23,940 nucleotides of DNA from assembly GCA_049522195.1 (NCBI GenBank), contig JBEKOB010000068.1, positions 1 through 23,940 of the forward strand. Direction: 5' to 3'. The position numbers and the translations under genes are program-made. This DNA comes from UBA9647 sp049522195. GTDB taxonomy: Bacteria > Bacteroidota > Ignavibacteria > UBA10030. How positions within the stretch are numbered: the first letter of the stretch is position 1; each line of letters begins with the position of its first letter. Below are positions 7,655 to 14,466 of the stretch, in pieces. Below the pieces are notes generated by a model, which saw only the letters and a program-made list of their open reading frames with translations, searched no databases and was not told the origin of the DNA.

Positions 7655-9343
7655 TCACTTTTCCAATCCCGTCCCAAACCTCATCGTTTCTGAGATTGTG
7701 ACTGGCAGCTTTCCCGTAAAGCGTGTCTTTCCGAAAAGAGCTTCCGCCGTTGCTTCTTGAAGCACTTTCGCATTGTCATAAGCGCAGATGTATGTCGGGA
7801 TCTCAGGGACACTGGCTCCTATGTACGGGTTGCCGAACGAAACCAAGACTGTTCGTTGATTCTGCAAAGTGAGTTGATTCAGAAATGTAGCTTGAGCGGG
7901 TGACAGATCGACAGTGCCGCTGCTGAGGACAATTCTGACATACGCAGCGATCACCACGACCTCCGCCTTCTGGGCAAGGTAGAGCGCTTTCTCGGTCTCA
8001 TCAAATGTCAGGGAATCGCTCAGGCGTAATTCCGTCGACCCCGGCGAGAGTTTCCGAATCTCATCCGGAAATGTCACGAGTCCGCGGGACATCATCGAAT
8101 TCCCTTCTTTATTACTCATCGTCAGGACGAGCACCTTCTGTGACGCTTGCAGAGGTACCAGCCGGGCATCGTCCTTCGCGAGCGTCAGGCACCTGGCCGC
8201 AATCTTTTTCGCGATTTCATAATTCGCGGGAGTCCCAACCCTTTCCAGAATCTTGTCGGCATCCGTAAGGCGGTTCTTCTGGAGCCCCACTCTTGTCTTC
8301 ACACGCAGGATCCTCCTGACAGACTCATCGATCCGTTGTTCCGGGAGGTCGCCGCTCTTGATCGCCTCCCGGACGGCGTTGATTCCTTTCTCAAGATCCC
8401 CCGGGAAGAGGATCACATCACATCCGGCCTGAATGGCCTTCACTGTTGCGGCGCCGAACGGATACCGGGTTGTGATACCACCCATCACCATCGCGTCCGT
8501 GAAAACAAGTCCGTCGAATTTCAACTGGTTGCGCAAAATTCCAGTCATAACCTTTTTTGAGAGTGTCGCAGGGATGGTGTCCGTGTCGACCGATTGAATC
8601 CACAAGTGGGCACTCATAATGCTGGAGGGCTTTGCCTTCTTCAGTATTTCTTTGTAAGGATAAAGCTCTGTCGACTCGAACTCCCCCGGCGAACTCGCAA
8701 CGATACCGATTTTACTATGGGTGTCCGTCCCGGTATTGCCGTGCCCGGGAAAGTGCTTCCCCGTGGCGAGAAGGCCATGTTCCTGGTACCCCTGGATTGC
8801 CGCAGCCGCAAGCGTCGCTACAAGCTGGGGATCTTCGCCATAGGATCGCGTATTGATGACCGGATTCTTAGGATTGTTGTTGACGTCGAGGACCGGTGCG
8901 TAATTCAAATGCACGCCGAGGGCACGGGCTTCCTTGGCCGTCAGCCTGGCGGCTTCGTACACCAACTTCGGATCGCGTGATGCTCCCAGTGCCATGTTAA
9001 TAGGGAGATCAGTTGCGCCATCGACGTACGTACCGGCACCTTTTTCGAAATCCGCTGTGACGAGGATGGGGTACTTGGAAGCCCGTTGAAACACGTTGAG
9101 ATCCTCGGCGATCTTCTTCGCCTCAACCCTCGCAAACCAAATGCCCCCGATGTTGTATTTCTGAATCCATTCCAGTGTACGACCTGAGGAAGTGCTTGCC
9201 GGAAAGAAAAGTTGCCCGATCTTTTCCTCCAGCGTCATTGACTTAAGGGTTTTCTCAACCCAAGTACTGTCCTCGGGGAGAAGTTGTGAACAGACGGGGG
9301 ATGCGGCGAGAAGCAGAAGAAAAAACGATGTGAATGTCTTCAT
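7655..9343 (-). CDS. GH3 beta-N-acetylglucosaminidase (NagZ-like), exported
   Basis: A family 3 glycoside hydrolase of 562 residues. The signal peptide (TSFFLLLLAASPVCSQ) places it in the periplasm or outside. The N-terminal TIM barrel carries the N-acetylglucosaminidase signature KHFPGHGNTGTDTH (residues about 196-209), whose Asp-His pair acts as acid/base in NagZ-type enzymes. FTDAM follows with the nucleophile Asp at about 283. A C-terminal alpha/beta domain of about 180 residues follows, absent in short NagZ but common in Bacteroidetes members. It should remove GlcNAc from chito-oligosaccharides or peptidoglycan fragments. I chose the ATG at 9343: GGAAG lies 8 nt before it, but only 2 nt before the upstream ATG at 9349. 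The gene converges with the chitin operon. Confidence 0.9.
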   Translation of the reverse strand: MKTFTSFFLLLLAASPVCSQLLPEDSTWVEKTLKSMTLEEKIGQLFFPASTSSGRTLEWIQKYNIGGIWFARVEAKKIAEDLNVFQRASKYPILVTADFEKGAGTYVDGATDLPINMALGASRDPKLVYEAARLTAKEARALGVHLNYAPVLDVNNNPKNPVINTRSYGEDPQLVATLAAAAIQGYQEHGLLATGKHFPGHGNTGTDTHSKIGIVASSPGEFESTELYPYKEILKKAKPSSIMSAHLWIQSVDTDTIPATLSKKVMTGILRNQLKFDGLVFTDAMVMGGITTRYPFGAATVKAIQAGCDVILFPGDLEKGINAVREAIKSGDLPEQRIDESVRRILRVKTRVGLQKNRLTDADKILERVGTPANYEIAKKIAARCLTLAKDDARLVPLQASQKVLVLTMSNKEGNSMMSRGLVTFPDEIRKLSPGSTELRLSDSLTFDETEKALYLAQKAEVVVIAAYVRIVLSSGTVDLSPAQATFLNQLTLQNQRTVLVSFGNPYIGASVPEIPTYICAYDNAKVLQEATAEALFGKTRFTGKLPVTISETMRFGTGLEK

Positions 9344-9376
9344 GCGCATGGCTTCCGATTTCTGAAGCGTGAATGA

Positions 9377-10516
9377 TCAGAGTCCGCTGAGCGCCCGTTT
9401 CAGGTCGGCGATGATATCTTCGACATCTTCAATGCCGACGGAGATTCTGACGAGTCCGTCAGTGACTCCGATCCGCCGGCGTTCTTCTGGCGGGACGGAA
9501 GCGTGTGTCATTGTGGCCGGGTGCGAAATAAGCGTCTCGACACCCCCGAGACTCTCGGCCAGCGCGCAGAGGCGGACGGATTTGAGTAACTTCTTCGCCT
9601 TGTCGAGGCTTCCAAGGTCGAAGGAGATCATCCCCCCGAATCCCCTCATCTGTTTCTGAGCCAGCCAGTGTTGTGGATGTGAAACGAGGCCGGGGTAATT
9701 GACCTTCTTCACCTTCCGGTGCGAGTTGAGGAAGCTGGCGACCTCCATAGCGTTTGAGTCGTGCCGGGCCATCCGGACGGCAAGGGTCTTGATCCCGCGC
9801 AAGCACATCCACGCCTCGAAAGGGCTCAGAATTCCGCCGACAGATTTCTGGACGAACCGCAATCGCTCGACCAGCTTCGGGTCGTTGAGCACCACGAGAC
9901 CTCCCAACATGTCGCTGTGACCGTTCAGATACTTCGTTGCGCTGTGAAGGACAATATCGATGCCGAGGTCGAGAGGGTTCTGAAGGTACGGCGTGGCGAA
10001 TGTGTTGTCTACAACGGATATCAGCTTGTGGGCTCTGGAGAGCTTCGCCGCTCCCCGCAGGTCCGTGATCTCCATCGTTGGGTTCGTCGGTGTTTCGATG
10101 AAGAACATTCTTGTGTTCGGCTTCACCGCCCGCTGTACGACGGCAAGATCGGTGGTGTCGACGAAGTCGAACTGAAGTCCGAAGTCTTCAAGCACGAATT
10201 TGGCGATCCGGTACGTGCCACCGTACACATTTCGTGAAGCAATGACATGATCTCCGGCTTTCAGGATGTGGAAGACAGCTGCCTCTGCGGCCATTCCGGA
10301 TGCGAACGCAAGGCCTTCCTTGCCATTCTCAAGAGCTGCGATGTTTTTTTCGAGGACGGTTCTGGTAGGGTTCGCAACGCGGGAGTAGGCATAGCCCTTG
10401 TTCTTGCCCAGTTCTTCTTGAGCGTATGTGGAGGTCAGGTGTATAGGTGTCATCAGCGATCCGGTTGATGGATCGGGTTCGATGCCGGCGTGAATTGCTT
10501 TGGTGGAAAACCCCAT
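9377..10516 (-). CDS. Cystathionine gamma-synthase/gamma-lyase family PLP enzyme
   Basis: A 379-residue cytosolic enzyme of the Cys/Met-metabolism PLP family (aspartate aminotransferase fold). Visible marks are YSRVANPTR, FASGMAAEAA, the ring-stacking NVYGGTYR, FIETPTNPTM, VVDNTFATPY, and the PLP lysine in HSATKYLNGHSD (K195). ESLGGVETLISHPATMTH and GLVRISVGIED lie near the end. The family includes cystathionine gamma-synthase (MetB), gamma-lyase and methionine gamma-lyase; sequence alone does not separate them safely, so no symbol is given. The ATG at 10516 has AAAGGA upstream. An upstream in-frame extension to 10555 runs into the decamer repeat array and is rejected as a start. Confidence 0.9.
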   Translation of the reverse strand: MGFSTKAIHAGIEPDPSTGSLMTPIHLTSTYAQEELGKNKGYAYSRVANPTRTVLEKNIAALENGKEGLAFASGMAAEAAVFHILKAGDHVIASRNVYGGTYRIAKFVLEDFGLQFDFVDTTDLAVVQRAVKPNTRMFFIETPTNPTMEITDLRGAAKLSRAHKLISVVDNTFATPYLQNPLDLGIDIVLHSATKYLNGHSDMLGGLVVLNDPKLVERLRFVQKSVGGILSPFEAWMCLRGIKTLAVRMARHDSNAMEVASFLNSHRKVKKVNYPGLVSHPQHWLAQKQMRGFGGMISFDLGSLDKAKKLLKSVRLCALAESLGGVETLISHPATMTHASVPPEERRRIGVTDGLVRISVGIEDVEDIIADLKRALSGL

Positions 10517-10532
10517 GGTAGATCCTTTCTTT

Positions 10533-10570
10533 CGCGGATGGACGCGGATGCTCACAGATACTCGCGGATG
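10533..10570 (-). repeat. Decamer repeat array, left arm (CGCGGATGNN x4)
   Basis: Four units at an exact 10-bp period (10533, 10543, 10553, 10563). Three read CGCGGATG and one is degenerate (CACAGATA). In reverse complement the unit is CATCCGCG, the same as the array on the other side of the nuclease-like gene, so the two arrays are inverted. It lies 16 nt upstream of the PLP enzyme's start codon. Confidence 0.85.
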
Positions 10571-10597
10571 GATTGGCCCATGGTCGCAATTGTCAGT

Positions 10598-10981
10598 CTA
10601 ACGACCATCGATGGAATAAACGAACCGTTTGGATTCAACTCTGTCACCAAAATTGAGCAGAAGTCCGACCTGGAAGTGCGTATTCTTGAGATAGCCAAGC
10701 AACTGAGCTTCATGGGACTTTGATATGTTCTGAACTGCTTTGATCTCGACGACGACAGATTCCTCTACAAGAAGATCAACAACCTGTTCGCCGACTTTCT
10801 GGCCTTCGAATACGACCGGAAGCTCCTTCTGTTGAGAAATGCGCAGGCCGAGATTCAGCAACTTCAATGCGAGTGCGTTCTCGTAGGTCTTTTCACTCAA
10901 TCGTTTGCCAAGAGCATTGTGTACCCCGAACGCCGCTCCGATGATTTTTTCAGTGATATCACTGAACAATAGTTCGACCAT
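10598..10981 (-). CDS. GxxExxY-family protein (PD-(D/E)XK nuclease-like)
   Basis: A 127-residue protein of the small GxxExxY family, which is related to PD-(D/E)XK nucleases. It starts with ITEKIIGAAFGVHNALG, then RLSEKTYENAL, where members usually show GxxExxY; here the first Gly is Arg. Next come the VVDLLVEESVVVEIKAV block, giving the D...ExK metal-site pattern, and QLLGYLKNTHFQVGLLLNFG. No substrate or function is established for this family as far as I know. AGGA lies 6 nt upstream of the ATG and touches the edge of the right repeat array. The gene is flanked on both sides by inverted 10-bp repeat arrays and looks like an inserted unit between the PLP enzyme and efp. Confidence 0.85.
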   Translation of the reverse strand: MVELLFSDITEKIIGAAFGVHNALGKRLSEKTYENALALKLLNLGLRISQQKELPVVFEGQKVGEQVVDLLVEESVVVEIKAVQNISKSHEAQLLGYLKNTHFQVGLLLNFGDRVESKRFVYSIDGR

Positions 10982-10990
10982 CTGCTGTCC

Positions 10991-11040
10991 TATCCGCGAG
11001 GATCCGCTCCCATCCGCGTTGATCCGCGGTCATCCGCGCT
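10991..11040 (+). repeat. Decamer repeat array, right arm (NATCCGCGNN x5)
   Basis: Five contiguous units at an exact 10-bp period from 10991: TATCCGCGAG, GATCCGCTCC, CATCCGCGTT, GATCCGCGGT, CATCCGCGCT. The core is ATCCGCG, with one substitution in unit 2. The array is inverted with respect to the one at 10533-10570. Confidence 0.9.
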
Positions 11041-11234
11041 TATTATGAGAAATACTCAATCACATCAAACCGCGGCGCAATCCCTGCAATTTTCCGCAAT
11101 CTTCATCAAAAAAGTGTCAAAATATAGCACTAATCATATGGAAAAGAAAAGAAACCGGCGGAGTTGAGCAACTTTCATCAATTCACTCACGATCGAGTGG
11201 CAAGAGTTGGCGAATGGGCGAATCGGGAATTGTC

Positions 11235-11263
11235 TTGACATTGGCACTACTTTTCTGTATAAT
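11235..11263 (+). promoter_or_regulatory. Consensus sigma-70-type promoter for efp-accBC
   Basis: TTGACA at 11235-11240, a 17-nt spacer, and TATAAT at 11258-11263: a perfect match to the housekeeping consensus. It lies 66 nt before the efp start codon, giving a leader of about 60 nt. No other gene starts between it and efp. The rest of the 289-nt gap after the repeat array (11041-11234) shows no feature I can support. Confidence 0.85.
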
Positions 11264-11329
11264 TTCACCCCAATTTTTGTGCAAAACGAGGGTATTTTTG
11301 TCAAAAACGTGAGGATTTTGGAAGGATTT

Positions 11330-11893
11330 ATGGCGACAACTGCAGATTTTCGTGTTGGTATGATAATCAAGTTCAATGGCGAACTTCACAGAATCGACGA
11401 ATACATTCATCGTACTCCCGGCAACCTTCGGGCATTCGTGCAGGCAAAGCTGCGAAACCTCAAATCTGGCCGTGTTACGGAGACTCGCTACAGGTCAGGC
11501 GAAGAGGTTGAAGAAGTCCGTCTGGAGCAGAAGGCCTTCACCTACCTGTACCATGACGGGGCCAGCTATCAGTTCATGGACAAAGAATCATATGAGCAGA
11601 TGCCGGTTTCCGACGTTGTTTTGGGGGATGGAGCCAAGTTCCTCAAAGAAGGAGAAACCGTGCAGTTGATGATGGTGGGAATGGACATCGTGGCGTGTGA
11701 GATTCCCTTCAACGTCGAGCTGAAGGTTGTGGACACTGTTCCAGGCGTGCGGGGCGATACCGCGTCTGGAGCAACAAAGCCCGCAACAGTCGAATCCGGC
11801 GCGGTGGTGAACGTTCCGTTATTCATCAATGAAGGTGATGTTATTCGTGTTGATACCCGAACGGGGGATTATCTGGAACGGGTAAAAAGCTAG
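11330..11893 (+). CDS. efp: Elongation factor P
   Basis: A 187-residue translation factor that binds between the ribosomal P and E sites and relieves stalling at proline runs. The N-terminal KOW-like domain holds FRVGMIIKFNGELHRIDEY, followed by the tip loop HRTPGNLRAF and VQAKLRN. The central and C-terminal OB domains follow, with EQMPVSDVVLGD, GDTASGATKPATVESGA, the signature VPLFINEGDVIRVDTRTG and YLERV at the end. The residue aligning with E. coli Lys34 (which is beta-lysylated) is Asn32, so neither lysylation nor arginine rhamnosylation is expected. The ATG at 11330 is preceded by GGAAGG; an upstream frame extension to 11207 would cover the promoter and is rejected. First gene of the efp-accB-accC unit. 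Confidence 0.95.
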   Translation: MATTADFRVGMIIKFNGELHRIDEYIHRTPGNLRAFVQAKLRNLKSGRVTETRYRSGEEVEEVRLEQKAFTYLYHDGASYQFMDKESYEQMPVSDVVLGDGAKFLKEGETVQLMMVGMDIVACEIPFNVELKVVDTVPGVRGDTASGATKPATVESGAVVNVPLFINEGDVIRVDTRTGDYLERVKS

Positions 11894-11981
11894 GGGGCAA
11901 TGCTCCGCGCTCTCAGAGTTTGCGAGAGTGCAACGAACGAGCTCGAACGCTCTCGTTATAAACCATAACCCCGGGATATTC

Positions 11982-12461
11982 ATGGATCTTGCATACGTCA
12001 AGAAGGTCATCAAGCTCATAGAGAAGAGCGAAGTAGACGAGATTGAAATTGAGGAAGAGGGAAAGAAGATACGGGTCGCGAAGCACAAGAATTCTCAGCC
12101 GGTGTACGTAGCCCAGCTTGCCTCCCAGGGCCCGACTGCTTCTCTTCAATCTCAGCCAGTCATCTCCAGCCCCGCTTCAGCTTCCGCTGCAACTCCTCCG
12201 GCCGCCAAACCGGAAACCAAATACCATGAAGTCCGATCTCCTATCGTCGGCACATTCTATCGCGCTCCCGCGCCTGATGCGGAGGTCTATGTGGAAGTCG
12301 GACAGACCGTCAGCGTCGGGTCGGTGCTTTGCATCGTCGAGGCGATGAAATTGATGAACGAGATCGAATCCGATGTCAACGGGAGGATAACGCAAATCCT
12401 GGTAGAGAACGGCAAGCCGGTCGAGTACAATCAGGTTCTCTTCCTGATCGAAAAACCGTAG
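11982..12461 (+). CDS. accB: Biotin carboxyl carrier protein of acetyl-CoA carboxylase
   Basis: A 159-residue cytosolic protein carrying the biotin that shuttles CO2 from biotin carboxylase to the carboxyltransferase in the first step of fatty acid synthesis. The N-terminal part (DLAYVKKVIKLIEKSEVDEI) is followed by an Ala/Pro/Ser-rich linker at about 45-80. The C-terminal biotinyl domain begins EVRSPIVGTFYRAP and carries the biotinylation site EAMKLMNEI, with K123 as the acceptor lysine. The ATG at 11982 fits the normal BCCP N-terminus; a GTG at 11928 would add an unrelated 18-residue leader. It lies 88 nt after efp. A short hairpin (8 bp with one G-T pair, 11908-11932) sits in that gap but lacks a T-tract. 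Confidence 0.95.
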   Translation: MDLAYVKKVIKLIEKSEVDEIEIEEEGKKIRVAKHKNSQPVYVAQLASQGPTASLQSQPVISSPASASAATPPAAKPETKYHEVRSPIVGTFYRAPAPDAEVYVEVGQTVSVGSVLCIVEAMKLMNEIESDVNGRITQILVENGKPVEYNQVLFLIEKP

Positions 12462-12533
12462 TCTATCGCGCACTCGCTGCCAGACGCTCACCCTCACGCC
12501 CGAACCTGGAAAACTTCTACGTAAGGAATCGAA

Positions 12534-13874
12534 TTGTTTAAAAAAATGCTCATAGCAAACCGGGGGGAGATTGCGTTGCGCGTTATCCGCGCTTGCCGCG
12601 AGCTCGGCATTAAGACTGTTGCCGTGTACTCAGAGGCGGACCGGTATTCACTGCACGTGCGATTTGCCGATGAAGCGGTCTGTATCGGGCCTCCGCCAAG
12701 CAAAGAGAGCTACCTGAATGTTCCCCGTCTCATCGCAGCAGCCGAAGTTACCAACGCTGATGCCATCCATCCCGGATATGGATTCCTGTCGGAAAACGCG
12801 AGCTTTGCCGAGATTTGTGGGACATCAGGCCTGACGTTCATCGGTCCCAAACCCGATTCGATCGCAGCAATGGGTGACAAGTCATTGGCCAAAGAGACGA
12901 TGAAGAAGGCGGGCGTTCCGGTCATACCCGGCAGCGACGGAATCGTTTCCGATTTCAACGACGCGAAACGTATTGCCAGCGATGTTGGTTATCCGATCAT
13001 CATCAAGGCGACGGCGGGAGGCGGTGGACGGGGCATGCGCATCGTACGTGAGCACGGGGAGCTGGAGAATGCGTTTCGAACGGCGAGCCATGAGGCCGAG
13101 AAGGCATTCGGGAATCCGTCCGTCTACTTCGAGAAATACCTCGAGGAGCCCCGGCACATCGAGATTCAGGTGATGGGTGATCGCTACGGAAATGTGGTCC
13201 ATTTTGGCGAGCGCGATTGTTCCATTCAGCGACGCCATCAGAAACTGGTCGAAGAATCTCCGTCTCCGGGACTTACATCGGAAGTGCGGGAGGCCATGGG
13301 AATCGCTGCCGTCAAAGGAGCAAAGAGTGTCCACTACCTTGGAGCCGGAACAATCGAGTTCCTGTTCGACAAGAACAAGAACTTCTATTTCATGGAAATG
13401 AATACCCGCATTCAGGTCGAACATCCTGTGACAGAAGAAGTGATGGGGATCGACTTGGTGAAGCTGCAAATCGAGATGGCTGCCGGCGAGAAGCTCAAGA
13501 AGGGGAATGCGAAGCCGCTGTGGCATGTGATGGAGTGTCGCATTAATGCCGAAGATCCTGCGTTCGATTTCCGCCCGTCGCCTGGAAGGCTCGTGACGTT
13601 CCACATGCCGGGAGGGTTTGGCGTTCGAGTGGACTCGCACGCCTATGCTGGATATGAGATCCCGCCGTATTACGATTCCCTCGTGGCGAAGCTTATCGTC
13701 AAGGCCAAATCGAGGGAGGAGGTCGTGGAGAAGATGTACCACGCGTTGGATGAGTTCATCATCGAAGGAATCCAGACCACCATACCGTTCCACAAGAAAT
13801 TGATGCTCAACGAGCAGTTCAGAAGCGGTGTGTTTGATACAAAGTTCATGGAGCAATTCAACTACAAAGACTGA
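12534..13874 (+). CDS. accC: Biotin carboxylase subunit of acetyl-CoA carboxylase
   Basis: A 446-residue ATP-grasp enzyme that carboxylates the biotin on AccB using bicarbonate and ATP. Visible marks: KKMLIANRGEIALRVIRACR at the N-terminus, GYGFLSENASFA, the glycine-rich ATP loop KATAGGGGRGM at about 158-168, FGERDCSIQRRHQK at about 225-237, EMNTRIQVEHPVTEE from E288, and ECRINAEDP. Length matches the family (E. coli 449). The start is a TTG: it gives the usual MFKKxLIANRG beginning and has AAGGA exactly 6 nt upstream, whereas the ATG at 12546 would sit 18 nt away and cut the first strand. A rare start codon may lower AccC relative to AccB. Confidence 0.96.
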   Translation: MFKKMLIANRGEIALRVIRACRELGIKTVAVYSEADRYSLHVRFADEAVCIGPPPSKESYLNVPRLIAAAEVTNADAIHPGYGFLSENASFAEICGTSGLTFIGPKPDSIAAMGDKSLAKETMKKAGVPVIPGSDGIVSDFNDAKRIASDVGYPIIIKATAGGGGRGMRIVREHGELENAFRTASHEAEKAFGNPSVYFEKYLEEPRHIEIQVMGDRYGNVVHFGERDCSIQRRHQKLVEESPSPGLTSEVREAMGIAAVKGAKSVHYLGAGTIEFLFDKNKNFYFMEMNTRIQVEHPVTEEVMGIDLVKLQIEMAAGEKLKKGNAKPLWHVMECRINAEDPAFDFRPSPGRLVTFHMPGGFGVRVDSHAYAGYEIPPYYDSLVAKLIVKAKSREEVVEKMYHALDEFIIEGIQTTIPFHKKLMLNEQFRSGVFDTKFMEQFNYKD

Positions 13875-13942
13875 CGGATTGGAGCGCCGGGGGCAGGTCG
13901 CCCGGGCGCACGATCCCCAGAAGCTAACCAGACGAGGGTACA

Positions 13943-14323
13943 ATGAATTTTCCCGACAACCTCAAATACACAAAAAGCCACGAGTGGTTCCGCGTTGAAG
14001 GCGATACTGGATGGGTGGGCATCACCGACTATGCGCAGAGTGAGCTGGGTGATGTGGTGTTCGTCGAGCTGCCGGCAGTCGGTACAAAGGTCGCTCAGGG
14101 CAAGTCCTTTGGCACAATAGAGGCAGTAAAGGCAGTCTCGGATATTTACGCTCCGGTGTCAGGGGAGGTTCTTGAAGTAAACAAGGACGTACAAACCAGC
14201 CCCGATGCCGTGAACAAGGATCCGTACGGCAAAGGATGGATGATTAAGATGCGCATCGGGAATCCAGCCGAGCTGGCCGGCCTGTTCGATGCCACCGCAT
14301 ACAAGAAGACTATAGCCAAGTAA
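13943..14323 (+). CDS. gcvH: Glycine cleavage system H protein
   Basis: A 126-residue lipoyl carrier that moves the aminomethyl group between the P, T and L proteins of glycine cleavage. Visible: KYTKSHEWFR, GWVGITDYAQSELGDVVFVE, the lipoylation site FGTIEAVKAVSDIYAPVSG with K63 as acceptor, NKDPYGKGWMIKM and the Leu/Phe-rich C-terminus. Length is normal. GAGGG lies just before the ATG. It follows accC by 68 nt; a GC-rich imperfect hairpin (about 13882-13907) in that gap could slow or stop transcription but has no T-tract. None of gcvP, gcvT or lpd is in the window, so it stands apart from the rest of its complex. Confidence 0.95.
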   Translation: MNFPDNLKYTKSHEWFRVEGDTGWVGITDYAQSELGDVVFVELPAVGTKVAQGKSFGTIEAVKAVSDIYAPVSGEVLEVNKDVQTSPDAVNKDPYGKGWMIKMRIGNPAELAGLFDATAYKKTIAK

Positions 14324-14371
14324 GGGAAGTGCCCGGTACTTCCCAGTTCGCTTGATTCTTGGAAGTCGGGC
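14324..14371 (+). other. Competing hairpins after gcvH
   Basis: Directly after the stop codon, GGGAAGT (14324-14330) pairs with ACTTCCC (14338-14344). The segment GCCCGGTACTTCC (14331-14343) can instead pair with GGAAGTCGGGC (14361-14371), with a 2-nt bulge. The two structures exclude each other. A weak T-rich stretch (TAGTTTCTC) follows the second. It may be a terminator or attenuator before the histidine kinase gene. Confidence 0.4.
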
Positions 14372-14466
14372 CTAGTTTCTCTACATTGACTCACCAACCT
14401 GCGGCTTCCCTGGCTTGTTTGGCTGGGGAGTGCTCGCGTTGAGCCAGACGTCAATGATGAGCCACT

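Noticed and set aside
10533..11040. Decamer arrays as a CRISPR array
   Set aside because: Units are 10 bp with no spacers, inverted on the two sides of a gene, and no cas gene is present.
11207..11329. 41-codon upstream extension of efp
   Set aside because: It would span the perfect sigma-70 promoter; the EF-P family begins at the ATG at 11330, which has GGAAGG in front.
12882..13943. 353-codon open frame on the minus strand
   Set aside because: Antisense shadow of accC; the biotin carboxylase on the plus strand has full family motifs.
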